Positions 34,883 through 45,906 of a stretch of DNA of 64,000 bases are shown here, in pieces. Source of the DNA: Mycoplasmopsis sturni DSM 22021. Lineage in GTDB: Bacteria > Bacillota_I > Bacilli_A > Mycoplasmatales > Metamycoplasmataceae. Both the position numbers and the translations under genes were made by a program. The stretch is from assembly GCF_000701485.1 (NCBI RefSeq), contig NZ_KL370785.1:126957-190956 (forward strand). Reading direction: 5' to 3'. The first letter of the stretch is position 1. Each line of letters begins with the position of its first letter. The notes beneath the pieces were generated by a model. It was not told where the DNA came from. It saw only the letters and a list, made by a program, of their open reading frames with translations, and searched no databases.

Positions 34883-35660
34883 AATAAACATTATAATAAG
34901 GTACTTTAATTTCTTTTATGTGAACTTCTAAATCAGGGAATCTTTCTTGCGATTGGCTTGCCATATCATAAACAAAAACTTGTTCATCTAAATGAGGAAT
35001 CTCCAAAACTTTCGCACCAATTTGGTCAAAATTAATTCAGTCAGATCATTTAAAATCACTACTAATAATTAAATCAAATCCTCTAAATGCTAATTCATTG
35101 ATGCTACCAACATATCCGCTTCCACTTAAAAAAGCAATTTTAGAAATTTTGGCCTCAAAATTTTCTTTTGGAAAATTAGTTCTAAAAGCACTGAGTTTTA
35201 ATTTTGTTTCGATCAAATCAATTAACTCATTAAAAGTGGTTTGTTTTGTTAATTCAGCACTAAATTTATCTGAACCATATTGGAAAAAATTTGCCAAGCC
35301 AAGATATTTTAGAATTTGATAGGAAGTTCCATATAAATGAGCATCATAATTAGTATGCATTGCATAAATATTAATTTTGTGCTCTTTTGCTTTTTTAGCA
35401 ATAGCAAATTTATATGGCGCTTTAATAGCTTCAGAGTCTTTGGTTTTTTCAAATCAAAAAGGATGGTGAGTTACAATTAAGTTACATTTATTTTCAATAG
35501 CATAATCAATTACTTCATGAGTAACATCAATAGCAAAGACTACACCACTGAGTTTTTGAGCTTGATTAAACTTAATTGAATAACCACTAGGATCTCAAAT
35601 TTCCTTATTACTTAAAGGATATTTAGATTCTAAAAAATAAATAAAATCTTTAATTTTCAT
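34881..35660 (-). CDS. Nif3-like dinuclear metal center protein (DUF34)
   Basis: 259-residue member of the Nif3/YqfO family, usually annotated as a GTP cyclohydrolase 1 type 2-like protein with uncertain role. Metal-binding stretches are visible: NLIVTHHPFWF (two His), YAMHTNYDAH (His and Asp) and VLEIPHLDEQVF (His and Glu). Length is like short Nif3 versions. It follows rpoD with a 2-base gap and is the last gene of the glyS-dnaG-rpoD operon; an adjacent rpoD and Nif3-like gene is common in Gram-positive bacteria. Confidence 0.9.
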
Positions 35661-35662
35661 AA

Positions 35663-37213
35663 TTAACTCTTAAGGAAATCTTTAAGGTTTTTACCATGTT
35701 TGGCACTTGATTTAAGTTTACGTAAAATTTTGTTTTCAATTTGACGAATTCTTTCTTTTGAAACACCCCCACGTTCTTTTGCTAGCTCTTCTAGTGAGTG
35801 AATTCTATAACGTTCACCATTTTCATCAACCCCAACTCCATAACGTTTGCAAATGAGTTCTTTTTCATCTTTTTCAAGCATTTCATCAATAATTTCAGCA
35901 AGAACATCCGAAAGTTCTTCTTGTGAAGCAAAATCAATTGGGTTTTGAATATTTTCATCTTTAACAAAGTCGCTAAAGTTTGAATCATTTTCTTTTCCTA
36001 CTTGTTTATCAAGTGAAATTGGGTCGATGTTAATTTTACGGATATAACGCACTTTTTCTGCATCAAAATTAGGTTGTTTAAAACGTTCTGCAATCATTTC
36101 ATCTGTTGGCTCTTGACCAGTTTCTTGTTGTAATTCTCTTTCGATTTTAGAAATTTTATTAATAGTTTCAACCATGTGCACAGGTACTCTAATAGTACGG
36201 GCTTGGTCAGCAACAGCTCTAGTAATAGCTTGACGAATTCATCAAGTTGCATAAGTTGAAAACTTAAAACCTTTACTTACATTGTATTTTTGGACAGCTT
36301 TTAAAATTCCGGCATTTCCTTCTGAAATTAAATCAATAAACGAAAGACCACGGTTTTTGTATTTCTTAGCATTATTAATAACTAAACGTAAGTTACTTTT
36401 AATGAGGCGATCACGAGCTTTCTTACCACGGTATCCACCTTTTTCCATTTGTTGAGCTAAACGACGCTCTTCTTCAACGCTTAAAAGTTCACCATATTTT
36501 CCGATTCAACGCATATATCACTTAACAATGTCGTTGGTTTCGGTTAATTTATTTTGCAAGGATTTTTTACGCTTGTTATTATCCATTTCATTTAAGTCGA
36601 TTTCTCCCTCGAAATCACTTAAATTAAGGTTAGCAATGTCAAATGAATCTTCATCACCTTCTTCTTCATCAAGAAAATCTTCTGAATTTTCTTCATCTTC
36701 ATTTTCTTCGTCATCTTCATCAGAATTATCATTGTCGCTATTTTCAGATTCACTTGAAAAACTTAAATCTTCTTCGCTATCATCTTCTGAATCAAAGTCA
36801 AAATCATCATCAAGCATTTCTTCATCATCAAAAGGTAAAAAGGCTTCTTCATCTAAATCCAAAGGTGCATCGCCATCAAAATCTGCTAACGCATCAAAAT
36901 CATCATCTAAATCAATTGGAGTAGTTGCTTTTTTATCTTTTTTATTAGTTTTTTTTGATTTTGATTGTTTAACCTGCTTAACTTGATCATTAAAATCACT
37001 AAGAGAAGCAAAATCCTCGTCACCAAAATCTACTTCATCTCGAATGATTTTTTCTTTTTGCAATTGTTGCATAAACTCATCTGAGTTTTCATCATCAATA
37101 TCTAAATTCTTTTTAAATAAGAAATCAAAAATTTCTTCTTGAGTAAAGGCTTCTTTTTTTGTTTTTGCAAGTTCATCTTTTAAAGATTTAATGATGGTTT
37201 TATAACTATTCAT
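35663..37213 (-). CDS. rpoD: RNA polymerase primary sigma factor (sigma-70 type)
   Basis: 516-residue housekeeping sigma factor. An N-terminal helical part ([20 protein letters not shown]) is followed by an extremely acidic low-complexity stretch of about 110 residues (roughly 100-215; D, E, S, N). The conserved core then begins: region 2 with [35 protein letters not shown] and KFSTYATWWIRQAI (the Trp pair includes a UGA codon) for -10 recognition; region 3 ([14 protein letters not shown]); region 4 with the helix-turn-helix [20 protein letters not shown] for the -35. Between dnaG (8 bases) and nif3 (2 bases). Confidence 0.95.
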
Positions 37214-37221
37214 ATTTTCTC

Positions 37222-39117
37222 CTATTTTTTGAATTCGTTAAGTTGCTTAATAATTTTGATTACATTTGATACCGGAACGTTTTGTTGCTTTAATTCAATT
37301 AAAAAGCTTTGAATATCATGTCGTATAACATTATCAAGTCTTTCAAGTAGTGTCTTAAAATATTCATTATTTTGAACATTCTCAGCTGTAATATTTAAAA
37401 TTTCTTCATGGTTTTCCCTTAAAAAAGAAACCATAGCTTGAACTAGTTCTTTGGAACTTAAATTATGCTTTATCTCTGGATCTAAGGAATTGATTTCATT
37501 GGCAATTTGCTCTAGCAATTGAGGAATTTGATCTTGCTGGAGTTTTTGGTATTCTAGTTCTAGATTATGATGCTCTTGAAGAATTTTTTTAAAAAACTTC
37601 GGATAATTAAGTACTTCATTATTTAAATGCATTTTTTTTGTATAAAAAATAAACCGAGAAATAATATCATTATTACGATTTAAATTTTCTTTATCATTTA
37701 AAAGTACATCTCGTAAATAATGATTAGCTAATAACGTTAAAATAATTTGTAATTTAATGTTCTTTTTTAAATATTTATCAGCTTGTTTTTGTTTAATTAC
37801 TTCAAAAGCAGAAGGATCATAAACAACATCATGCTGAGATTTTTTATATTGGCGAAAAATTAACTCTTGATTTGGAAAATCAGCCTGAAAGCGTTCTTGA
37901 ATAATTTGCTGACTAGATTCACTTACAAATGTTTCTAATAATTTATTTTTTAATTTCTTAAATGAATTTAGTAACGGATCAAAATGATCAAAATTAATTC
38001 CGCTTTCTTCAAGGAAATATTCATAAAGAATGTGTTCACCAGCTTTTAAATTATTTTCCAACAAATCAAGTAAGGGCTCTTTTCCTAAGTGATTTAAAAT
38101 CTCATCAGGGTCTTTATCAAGATGGTTTTGGACTACCAAAGTTGTAAAACCAGCACGAATAAGCCTTAGCAAAGATTTAATGGTAGCATTTTTACCAGCA
38201 ATATCATTATCCAAAAATAAGGTAACTTGGAAATTCTTCAATAAAGCTAAATGTTCATAAGTTAAAGCCGTTCCCATTAACCCAACAACATTTTGTATCC
38301 CTGCTTTGTATAAAGCAATAACATCCATAAAACCTTCAACGATAATAATTTTATTACTTTCAAAAGCATATTCTTGGGCATTGTTGTAGTTATAAAGTAT
38401 TTTGGATTTGATAAAAAACTTAGTTTCGGGAGTATTAACATACTTTGAATTGGTTTTGTCATTGCTAAGTTGACGACCACTAAAACCAACAACATGACCA
38501 GCAGCATCTTTAATTGCAAAACTGATTCGATTTTTCAAAATCAAGTGTAAATCATCATTGATTAATCCGGCTTGATTAAGTTGTAAATCATTATATGTAT
38601 TATTAGATTTTAATAAAAGTGAATAATCTTCATCAGGAGCAAAACCAATACTAAAATGTTCTAAGATCTCCGGAGAATTTAAGTTTCTTTGTTGCAAAAA
38701 CATCATTGCATTTGGGTTATTAACATGGATTCGAAACAATGAATTAGTTGTTTGTAAAAGATCTATAATTTGTTGATCTTCTTCACTAATAGTAGGCATT
38801 GTCACTTTACTTGCTGAACTAAAATCCACATCAATATTTGCTTCTTGAGCTAAATATTCTAAGGCTTTTAAATAAAGTATTTTTTTGTATTCTTTGACAA
38901 AAGTCACAACATTTCCGCTATTTCCGCAAGAAAAACATTTATAAATTTGTTTTTGTGGTGAAATACTTAAACTCGGACTAGTATCAGAATGAAAAGGGCA
39001 TATAGCAAAAAAGTTCGATCCTTTTTTTTGGACCGGTATAAACTTAGAAATTGTTTCAACAATATCAGAAGCTCCGATAATTAAATCTACGGTTTCCTTG
39101 CTATATTTTAATGCCAT
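37222..39117 (-). CDS. dnaG: DNA primase DnaG
   Basis: 631-residue primase that makes RNA primers at the fork. Zinc-binding residues are C40, H43, C61, C64 (CPFH...CFSC). The Toprim core shows IIIVEGFMDVIALYKAGIQ and TLFLDNDIAGKNA with the acidic metal ligands, and the RNA polymerase basic motif GHVVGFSGRQL comes before it. The C-terminal third is divergent and helical and should bind the replicative helicase. Starts 14 bases after glyS and is followed 8 bases later by rpoD: a version of the macromolecular synthesis operon. Confidence 0.95.
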   Translation of the reverse strand: MALKYSKETVDLIIGASDIVETISKFIPVQKKGSNFFAICPFHSDTSPSLSISPQKQIYKCFSCGNSGNVVTFVKEYKKILYLKALEYLAQEANIDVDFSSASKVTMPTISEEDQQIIDLLQTTNSLFRIHVNNPNAMMFLQQRNLNSPEILEHFSIGFAPDEDYSLLLKSNNTYNDLQLNQAGLINDDLHLILKNRISFAIKDAAGHVVGFSGRQLSNDKTNSKYVNTPETKFFIKSKILYNYNNAQEYAFESNKIIIVEGFMDVIALYKAGIQNVVGLMGTALTYEHLALLKNFQVTLFLDNDIAGKNATIKSLLRLIRAGFTTLVVQNHLDKDPDEILNHLGKEPLLDLLENNLKAGEHILYEYFLEESGINFDHFDPLLNSFKKLKNKLLETFVSESSQQIIQERFQADFPNQELIFRQYKKSQHDVVYDPSAFEVIKQKQADKYLKKNIKLQIILTLLANHYLRDVLLNDKENLNRNNDIISRFIFYTKKMHLNNEVLNYPKFFKKILQEHHNLELEYQKLQQDQIPQLLEQIANEINSLDPEIKHNLSSKELVQAMVSFLRENHEEILNITAENVQNNEYFKTLLERLDNVIRHDIQSFLIELKQQNVPVSNVIKIIKQLNEFKK

Positions 39118-39131
39118 AGCTATCCTTTAAA

Positions 39132-40487
39132 TTATTTAAAATATTGCGCTAAGTCTTCAATTGAGACTCTAAATTGTTCCATAGTGTCGCGATTTCTTAA
39201 GGTAACTGTTTGATCTTCAAGAGTTTGATAATCAACAGTTAAACAATAATAAGTTCCAATTGCATCTTGACGACGGTAACGCTTACCAATTGAACCTGCT
39301 TCATCGTATGTGGCTGAAATCCCAAGGTTAACAAGCTTTTGTAAAACAACATCAGCTTGCTCACCTAATTTTTTAACAAGTGGAAGTACCGCAACTTTAT
39401 AAGGAGCTAAATGCATTGGTAACTTGAGAACTACTCTTGAATCATTTTCAAGTTCTTCAACTCGGTAAACATCAGAAAGGACAGCCAACATTAAACGATC
39501 TAAGCCAATTGAAGGCTCAATTACATATGGAATGATTTTTTCATTGGTTGTAGGATCTAAATAATCTAAAGATTCTCCAGAAGCTTCCATATGTGACTTA
39601 AGATCAAAATCAGTACGGTTAGCTACTCCAAGAAGCTCTCCTCAACCAAATGGGAATTTAAATTCAATATCACTAGTTCCATTTGAATAGTGAGCTAATT
39701 CTTCTGCTTCGTGCGCTCTAATTCGAATAGAATCTTCTTTGATTCCTAAACTTAGTACAAATTGATAAGCCAAGTTAATGTAATATTTAAATCAATAATC
39801 AGCTTGATCAGGATGAGTAAAGAATTCAAGTTCCATTTGTTCAAATTCTCTAGTTCTAAAAATAAAGTTTCCCGGAGTTACTTCGTTTCTAAAACTTTTT
39901 CCAACCTGTCCAACCCCAAATGGCAATTTAGCACGCATGGTTCTTTGAATATTTTTAAAGTTAACAAAAATTCCTTGTGCAGTTTCAGGACGTAAATAAA
40001 CTTTGGATTTAGCATCCACCAAAACACCTTGATATGTTTCAAACATTAAATTGAATTTTCTAATATCACTTCAATTAGTCTTTTCGTTTTCATATTTAGG
40101 TAAATTGTCAATTAAAAAATCACGCATTTGTTCAAAAGTCATTTTTTCAGGAATTAAATCGGGGTTAATTTCTTGAATCAATTTATCAGCACGATAACGT
40201 TTTCCATTGACCTTGTTTTCAATAAGTGGATCAGAAAAATTCGACACATGCCCTGATGTGACTCAAACTTGTGGGTTCATTAAGATCTTGGTATCAATTA
40301 AAAAATTATTAACATGTTTGGTAATAAAAAGATCTTTTCAAGCATCCTTAATATTTTCTTTAAGAATTGCACCAAGTGGTCCGTAGTCTCATGTATTTGC
40401 AAGACCACCATAAATCTCGCTTCCTTGGTACACAAAACCACTTGTTTTTAAGTGATTGACGATTTCTTGCATATTATCTTTAAGCAT
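39132..40487 (-). CDS. glyS: Glycyl-tRNA synthetase (class II, single chain)
   Basis: 451-residue alpha2-type GlyRS that charges tRNA(Gly). It starts [20 protein letters not shown] and continues with [18 protein letters not shown], a hallmark of this family. Class II motif 2 is [19 protein letters not shown], with [13 protein letters not shown]; motif 3 lies in [16 protein letters not shown]. The anticodon-binding domain is at the C-terminus ([20 protein letters not shown]). ATG at 40487 keeps the conserved N-terminus, although no ribosome site precedes it; a second Met (40472) would cut conserved residues. First gene of the glyS-dnaG-rpoD-nif3 group. Confidence 0.95.
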
Positions 40488-40494
40488 AAAATAA

Positions 40495-40522
40495 ATTTTA
40501 CCATTTTTTGTTAAAAATGGTA
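40495..40522 (-). promoter_or_regulatory. Extended -10 promoter of glyS overlapped by a perfect inverted repeat
   Basis: On the minus strand TGGTAAAAT (40503-40495) forms an extended -10 that ends 7 bases before the ATG. The repeat TACCATTTTT-N4-AAAAATGGTA (40499-40522) covers the upstream part of it and the -35/-10 spacer. That position suggests an operator; if transcription began further upstream it would instead be a leader hairpin. Confidence 0.55.
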
Positions 40523-40577
40523 TGTAGGAACGTGTAAAATATGCATTTCCTTTTCTTCGGTTTTTACTTTAGAAAAT

Positions 40578-40608
40578 AAAAAACGACATTTTCTATATGC
40601 CGTTTTTT
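40578..40608 (-). terminator. Terminator of the tail-anchored coiled-coil gene
   Basis: Stem AAAAAACGGCAT/ATGTCGTTTTTT (one G-T pair) on the minus strand, ending in six T. It separates this gene from glyS. Confidence 0.85.
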
Positions 40609-40625
40609 TTCTTTACAATTTGTAA

Positions 40626-42011
40626 TTAAAGAGAAAGTAAACAAACCAAAACAATTAATGCTATTAAAAGAATTGCATAACCAGATAAAACTAAGAAAAG
40701 TCCTAACTTTCTAAATAGTGAAGATTGTTTTTCTTCTGGTGATTTGAATTCTTTTGTTTCAACTACTTTTTCTTCGATTTTTCAAACAACAAGTTCTTTT
40801 GATTCATTGTAACTATCGTGTTTGAAAATAGCGTGATCATATTCTGATTTTGGGACAAAAGCAACTTGATAATGTTTGTAATCAACAAATGATGAAGCTT
40901 GAATTAATGTTGTTCTTAATCTTTGTTGTTCATCTTCTACATATGTAGCTGATTCTAATTTAAACTCTTGACTTGATTTAGATTTAACTTTTTCAAGTAA
41001 AACATCAATTTCAAAGTTTAATACTTGTGCACCTAATTTGTAAACACGTTTGGTGTAATCGCTTTCGTTTTCTAATTTTTCTTCAAGATTTAATGTATAT
41101 CTAACAACTTCTACTCAATTTGCTTTAATTCTTAAAAATTCTTCTTGTGAAACATATGTTGTATCTGGTAATTGTTCATTAAGAACTTGTAATTTATGAG
41201 CATAAAGAGCTAAAATTTCAACTTGTTTGTATAATGGGAAATCACCAATGTAAGAAAATTCAGTGATTTTTGATTCTCCTTTTGAACAAACACCATTTTT
41301 ACATTTTTCACAATCTTTATAAACGATTTTTTCAACCGGAACTTCTCTAATTACTTCTTGAATAACTACTTTTTCTACTTCTTGTTTTTGTTCTTCAAGT
41401 GATCTTTCTTTAAGAGCTTGAATTTCTGAAAGAAGTTGTGATTTATCTTCTTTTTCATCATTTAATCTTGCCATTAAAGCATCAATTTCATTGTTATATC
41501 TATTGCTTGTTTTAGCAATTTCTTGTAATAATGCTTGAAGTTGAGCTTTAAGAGATTCAATTTCAAGATCTTTTTTAGATTTTTTAGGAGCTGTTCAATC
41601 ATCATCTTTAGGGAAGTAAGGTTCAATGTCATCCATGTTTGATCAAACAGGTTTAAAATCAGTAATTGTTTTTAAGTATTCTTCTGCATTTTTGCGATCT
41701 CTTTGACCAGATCTTTCAAAAATATAAAGTTCTTCTGCTGTTTTTCTTAAATCAAGTCCACCATCAAATTTATCAACATTAAGTTCATAATCAAATCCGT
41801 GAGGAACCTTCTCAGCAACTAAAAGTCCACCTCAAATCTTGTCTTCAGTTTGGAATCATGTTGCACACTCAAGACCTTTTGATAAAAATCAGTTAATAGC
41901 ATCTTTACGACTTTTAAATAAAGCAAGAGGTTGGTTTACTTTTGGGTGTTTAAGTGTTCATGGATATTCTCTATTGTAGCTTGGTTTGTATAAACATTGT
42001 AAACGTTTCAT
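40626..42011 (-). CDS. Tail-anchored coiled-coil protein with a Cys cluster
   Basis: 461 residues, no certain family. The N-terminal 100 residues look globular and Trp-rich (MKRLQCLYKPSYNREYPWTL; ALFKSRKDAINWFLSKG; WGGLLVAEKVPHGFDYELNV), with a faint similarity to the small DUF2188 fold. A coiled coil occupies about residues 145-230, followed by CEKCKNGVC, a possible metal-binding knuckle, and another helical region. One membrane segment lies at the very C-terminus (LGLFLVLSGYAILLIALIVL), making this a tail-anchored protein with its bulk in the cytoplasm. AAGGAG ribosome site; single-gene unit with its own terminator. Confidence 0.85.
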
Positions 42012-42230
42012 TATTATTTCTCCTTTACAAGATTTGTAGTGTTCTTGTAATTTTAATTTATTGTAATATTATTTTTAAAATTAATTTAAATTAAACTATA
42101 TATTAATTGTCTTAATTATAAATTATTTTTTAAATTCTTTTAATTAAAAACATTCATTGACCGAATATATCGTAAAAACCAAATTATTAGGAACATAACA
42201 AAATGAATTTTTAAATTTTATCAAAAAAAC

Positions 42231-42236
42231 TATAAT
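42231..42236 (+). promoter_or_regulatory. -10 box seven bases before the S1-like gene (leaderless)
   Basis: TATAAT followed after 7 bases by the ATG at 42244, with no ribosome site between. Confidence 0.55.
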
Positions 42237-42243
42237 ATAAATT

Positions 42244-42582
42244 ATGAAACAAATTAAAACATGAGTTCATAAAGGTAATGTTAACAAAATTACTGATAAA
42301 TTTATCGAAATTGCTACTTATAATGGCGATTTATTTCGCATCTATCGAAACGAAATCACTGATTTTTCGCACAAAAAAATGAGAGACTTGTTCAAATTGA
42401 ATCAGGAAATTAATTTTTATGTAACTTCATATAACAAAAAGAATAAACGCGGTTTAGGTTCATTTAAAATTAATCACCCTAACTTTATGAAGTCACCATT
42501 TACTTATAAACTTAATAAAACAGAAAATGACTTTACCAATCTTTATAAATTTACAATTGATGATCTAAATGAAAAAAACTAG
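42244..42582 (+). CDS. Small S1-like RNA-binding protein
   Basis: 112 residues starting MKQIKTWVHKGNVNKITDKF. The order of elements follows an S1 domain: KGNVNKITDKFIEI (first strands), GDLFRIYRNEITDF (where S1 has the GFIHxSEIS loop), then LNQEINFYVTSYNKKNKRGL and GSFKINHP (where S1 has VKVIEVDxxxxRIxLS). Likely RNA-binding, perhaps with ribosomes or the degradosome, but the target is unknown. The start has no Shine-Dalgarno and a -10 seven bases away, so the mRNA is probably leaderless. Stop codon lies inside the shared terminator. Confidence 0.72.
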
Positions 42583-42602
42583 TTTTTAAAACTAGTTTTT
42601 TA
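42575..42602. terminator. Bidirectional terminator between S1-like gene and permease
   Basis: Stem AAAACTAGTTT/AAACTAGTTTT with a 3-base loop; T runs on both strands. It overlaps the stop codons of both convergent genes, which are only 17 bases apart. Confidence 0.85.
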
Positions 42603-44039
42603 TATTGTTCAATTACGAACATCCTTGTGTCTACGGTGATTTGGACCAAAATGCACTCAAGCATAAATGACATAACCAATTCCGACAAAAATAACAAAAG
42701 AAACTAATGTAATAGTGTTTTCATCGGTTCATGGTTGACCAACAAAGAATGGGAAAATATAAACCATTACCACAACAAACATCGAAAGAATTCCTAAATA
42801 ATAAAGAATTTTTTCTCATAAAGGAATTTTTTCAATTCGATTTTGTTTTTCTAAAATTAAAGACGTAACAAAAGTCAAAATGTATTGAATAAAGAACGAA
42901 ATAGTTCCTAAATTAATAACATTAAATAAGAAGTGAATTGACGGAATAAATGTTGGTAAGATTCAGAAAGTAATAAGCGATACAATTGTTAAAATAACAG
43001 CAAATCACATCGCATTACGGTATTCACCGTATTTTTCTGAACGTTTAGCTACTCATTTTGGTAAATAACCATCTTCAGCAAGAGGAACAATTTGTCTTGC
43101 TCCAGTATATGAAGTTGAAAGTTTTGATGAAATATTATTAAAGACTAATCCAATAACAAAAATGATCAATCCAGTGATTCCTCAAACACGGGCAAAAATA
43201 TTTGAAAACTCTTTTGTTTTAGAACTATCGCTAAAGAATAAGTTACTATTAACGTTAAAAACAATTAAATAAAAGAGCATATAGAAAATTAAAATAACTC
43301 AAAAAGCACCCATTAAAATAGATCTAAAGTTATTGGTTTTAACATCTTTGGTCATCGCTGATAAGCTTTCATATCCTCCAAAAGCATACATAAATGACAC
43401 AATACTTGAAAAAATTGCATATGGTGCCACATGTCCATATTGAGCATTTCCTTGAGTAATATCTTTAGTATAAACAATATTTTGAATAAAGTAATTATCA
43501 GAAATTGCTAAATAAAGTAATAAAAAGACCGATAGCATAAGAGTACTTCATTTAATAATTGCAGATGCCAAGATGACTTTTTTATTGACTTTAAGTCCAA
43601 ATGTAGAAATTAAAACAAGAATAATATAGAAAACAAACGAAGCAATTCTAACGATATTAATTGTTGTTGTATCTTGAGTAAAAACCGTTGCAGCTCCGGT
43701 TAAAAATAGTGGTGTAGTTGCCGATAAAATTGGCCCTTGAATAAATTGGTTTCAACCAACAAAAAATTGGAAGTTTCGTTTAAAACGTTTTCCTCTTTTG
43801 GTTTTATATGCAATTTCACGAGCATAAGCATAAGACCCACCATAAGTCTCACTATATTTTTGAGCTAGTCTTGAAAAAACAAAACCAGTACTCATAGTCA
43901 TAAAACCTGTGATTAAAATGATTAAAAATCCTCAACCACCTAGATTTGACACTGATAAAACTGTGCTAATAAGCCCAAATCCAACAATCATATTGATTGA
44001 AAAATAACGAAATTGCCTAGAAGTTAATAATTTAGACAT
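42600..44039 (-). CDS. APC family amino-acid permease
   Basis: 479-residue polytopic membrane transporter with about 12 predicted helices. The N-terminus MSKLLTSRQFRYFSINMIVG leads into helix 1 with the GFGLISTVLSVSNLGGWGFL stretch, comparable to the unwound substrate-binding helix of APC carriers. Helix 6 contains FGGYESLSAMTKDVK, a strongly conserved APC feature (F-x-G-x-E). Uptake of an amino acid by proton or exchange coupling is expected, substrate unknown. Good AGGAGG site 6 bases before the ATG. It converges with the S1-like gene. Confidence 0.92.
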
Positions 44040-44120
44040 AATCCTCCTATGAAGTTGTAAATTATTTTAGCATAAAAAAACATAAAAAACTTATTTTAAA
44101 CCTAAAAAATTAACTTTTTT

Positions 44121-44145
44121 AAAAAATCCTCGGCAAATGCCAAGG
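44121..44145 (-). terminator. Terminator of the endonuclease I gene
   Basis: Minus-strand stem CCTTGGC/GCCGAGG with a 4-base loop, followed by ATTTTTT. Confidence 0.85.
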
Positions 44146-44148
44146 AAA

Positions 44149-45150
44149 TTAAATTTTCTCAACTTTAATCAAAATACCACGATTAACAAAAGGTGTTGGA
44201 TTTTCACCATAAAGATTTTTCTCCAAATCAGGGTAATCAATATATGGATTTCTTACATGATTGTAATATTTATAAATTTTGTTGTTTCGATCAATATCAA
44301 ATTGATCAACTTGGTCTTTGTTATTTCAAGATAAGTAAGTAGCGAAAAAATTACTCTTTATATAAGGAAAGTTTTTAACAAAAATATTTGTTGGGTTAGT
44401 ACTTGTTGGACCTTTGGGATAAATATCCTTATTATAGTAAGAGTTAGAAAAATATAAAAAAGCCCTTGCTACATCACCTTTAAATTCATCAATAGGTTCA
44501 AAGACGGTTTCACCTAAATTGTTTTTCCCTAACTTTGATGAATTTTTTGAAACAAAACTAACTTTAGCTACATTGTCATATCCATAATTAGCGTGCACTG
44601 CATTTACTTTTATATCAGTTGGCCAAACAAACTGAGCATCTGATCGAATAGGCTCTTTTTTTAAAAACCAAGATTGCGGAATTAAATGCTCTCTATTTGT
44701 GCCGTCGCCTTCTTTTGCTCCACCTTGAGTGGAATATTTGAAATAATTATAAGGATCCTTGCCTGAAGGATTTTCACTATAAATATCTAATAAAGAGCCA
44801 TCCTTTTCTCAATAATGATCAAAAAATGGACTATATTCTTTATTGTTATAAAATTTTGGTAAATCATCATATTTTGTATTTATTTGATTCCTTTGATGGA
44901 TTTCATTTAGTTTTTGAAAAAGCTTTTCTCCCTGTAATCCATTAGCATCTTTATAATAGTCGTTTTTTGGATCATAAGTATATTTATACGAACCGATGAT
45001 AATTTCATTGCTAGTTACCTCAATTTTAGAATCTTCATTAACCACTTGCGAATCTTTAGTAAACTTAATTCAGTACATGAAATAGAAAGAAAAGCCAACT
45101 AAAGGTGCTAAAATTGTGCTTAAGAGAATTTTTCTAGAAAGTTTTTTCAT
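44149..45150 (-). CDS. Membrane-anchored endonuclease I family nuclease
   Basis: 333-residue nuclease of the EndA/endonuclease I (His-Me finger) family. The catalytic region is NREHLIPQSWF (His as general base), followed by SDAQFVWPTDIKVNAVHANY, where the downstream PTD and N residues bind the metal. The N-terminus (KILLSTILAPLVGFSFYFMY) is a signal-anchor, placing the nuclease outside the cell. It would digest host DNA or RNA so that nucleotides can be taken up, a function carried in other mycoplasmas by membrane nucleases. No strong ribosome site (GGGGAAA 14 bases upstream). Confidence 0.85.
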
Positions 45151-45209
45151 ATTAAATATTATTTCCCCGTTTTTAATTTAAAAATTTTTAGATTAGATTA
45201 GAAATAAAA

Positions 45210-45228
45210 GGCAGATAAATAATCTACC
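45210..45228 (-). terminator. Terminator of the small lipoprotein gene
   Basis: Minus-strand stem GGTAGAT/ATCTGCC (one wobble pair) with a TATTT loop, then TTTTATTTC. Confidence 0.65.
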
Positions 45229-45241
45229 TTAAAATAAATAG

Positions 45242-45700
45242 TTATTTTACTTCTAATGTAACTTCAAAATCTTTTCCATCATATTTAAAATTAAAGACAA
45301 CTAATGTTTTGTTTTCTTCTTTTTTAATGACTCCTTCTAGATAATCGAACCCTCTACTGTTTGACTTTTTAAATTCAAATTTAGAAAATTCGAATCCTTC
45401 AGCTAAATCTGCAACTTTATAGGCTTTTTTAGCGGTATTTGTAAAGTATTTTTGTCCATCTTTTTCAACCGGAACAATTCTAATACTGTTTCAATTTTTG
45501 CTCTCTGCAAATTCTACTTCCCTTTTAAGTTGTGATTCAATTAAATTTGCAAAAGGTGTACTTGGTAATTTTTGCTCAGTTTCAACTTTATTTTCTGTCT
45601 TTACATTTGAATTTTGAGTAGTTCCTGAATTACATGAAGCTGCTAGGGCAACAAGTGGCGTAAGAAAAGTGCTAGCTATTAGTAACTTTTTTAATTTCAT
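45242..45700 (-). CDS. Small surface lipoprotein
   Basis: 152-residue lipoprotein with unknown function. The signal peptide MKLKKLLIASTFLTPLVALA ends in the lipobox AASC with the acylated Cys23, followed by a Ser/Thr/Asn linker (NSGTTQNSNVKTENKVETEQ) and a short globular domain of about 100 residues rich in charged residues and beta-like patterns (GKDFEVTLEVK). Preceded by AAAGGATC. Adjacent to the nuclease and in the same direction, with its own terminator between them; transcribed away from lemA. Confidence 0.88.
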
Positions 45701-45906
45701 AAATAGATCCTTTTGTTTTAATTTTGTTACATAATAATTTTATTATTTTTTATTCAAGAATTGGTTAAAAAATAAAAATGTGAAAAATTCTCAACTAGGA
45801 AAATTATCACAAAAGGCAGGTGTTTTTATTTGGATAAAAATTATATAATTTTAAAAGAAAAATTTTAATTTATAACAAAAAAATAAAATAATTATTAAGG
45901 AGAATT

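Noticed and set aside
36528-36986. Long plus-strand frame, very Ser-rich, opposite rpoD
   Set aside because: It is only the reverse reading of the acidic Asp/Glu/Ser codons of the sigma factor.
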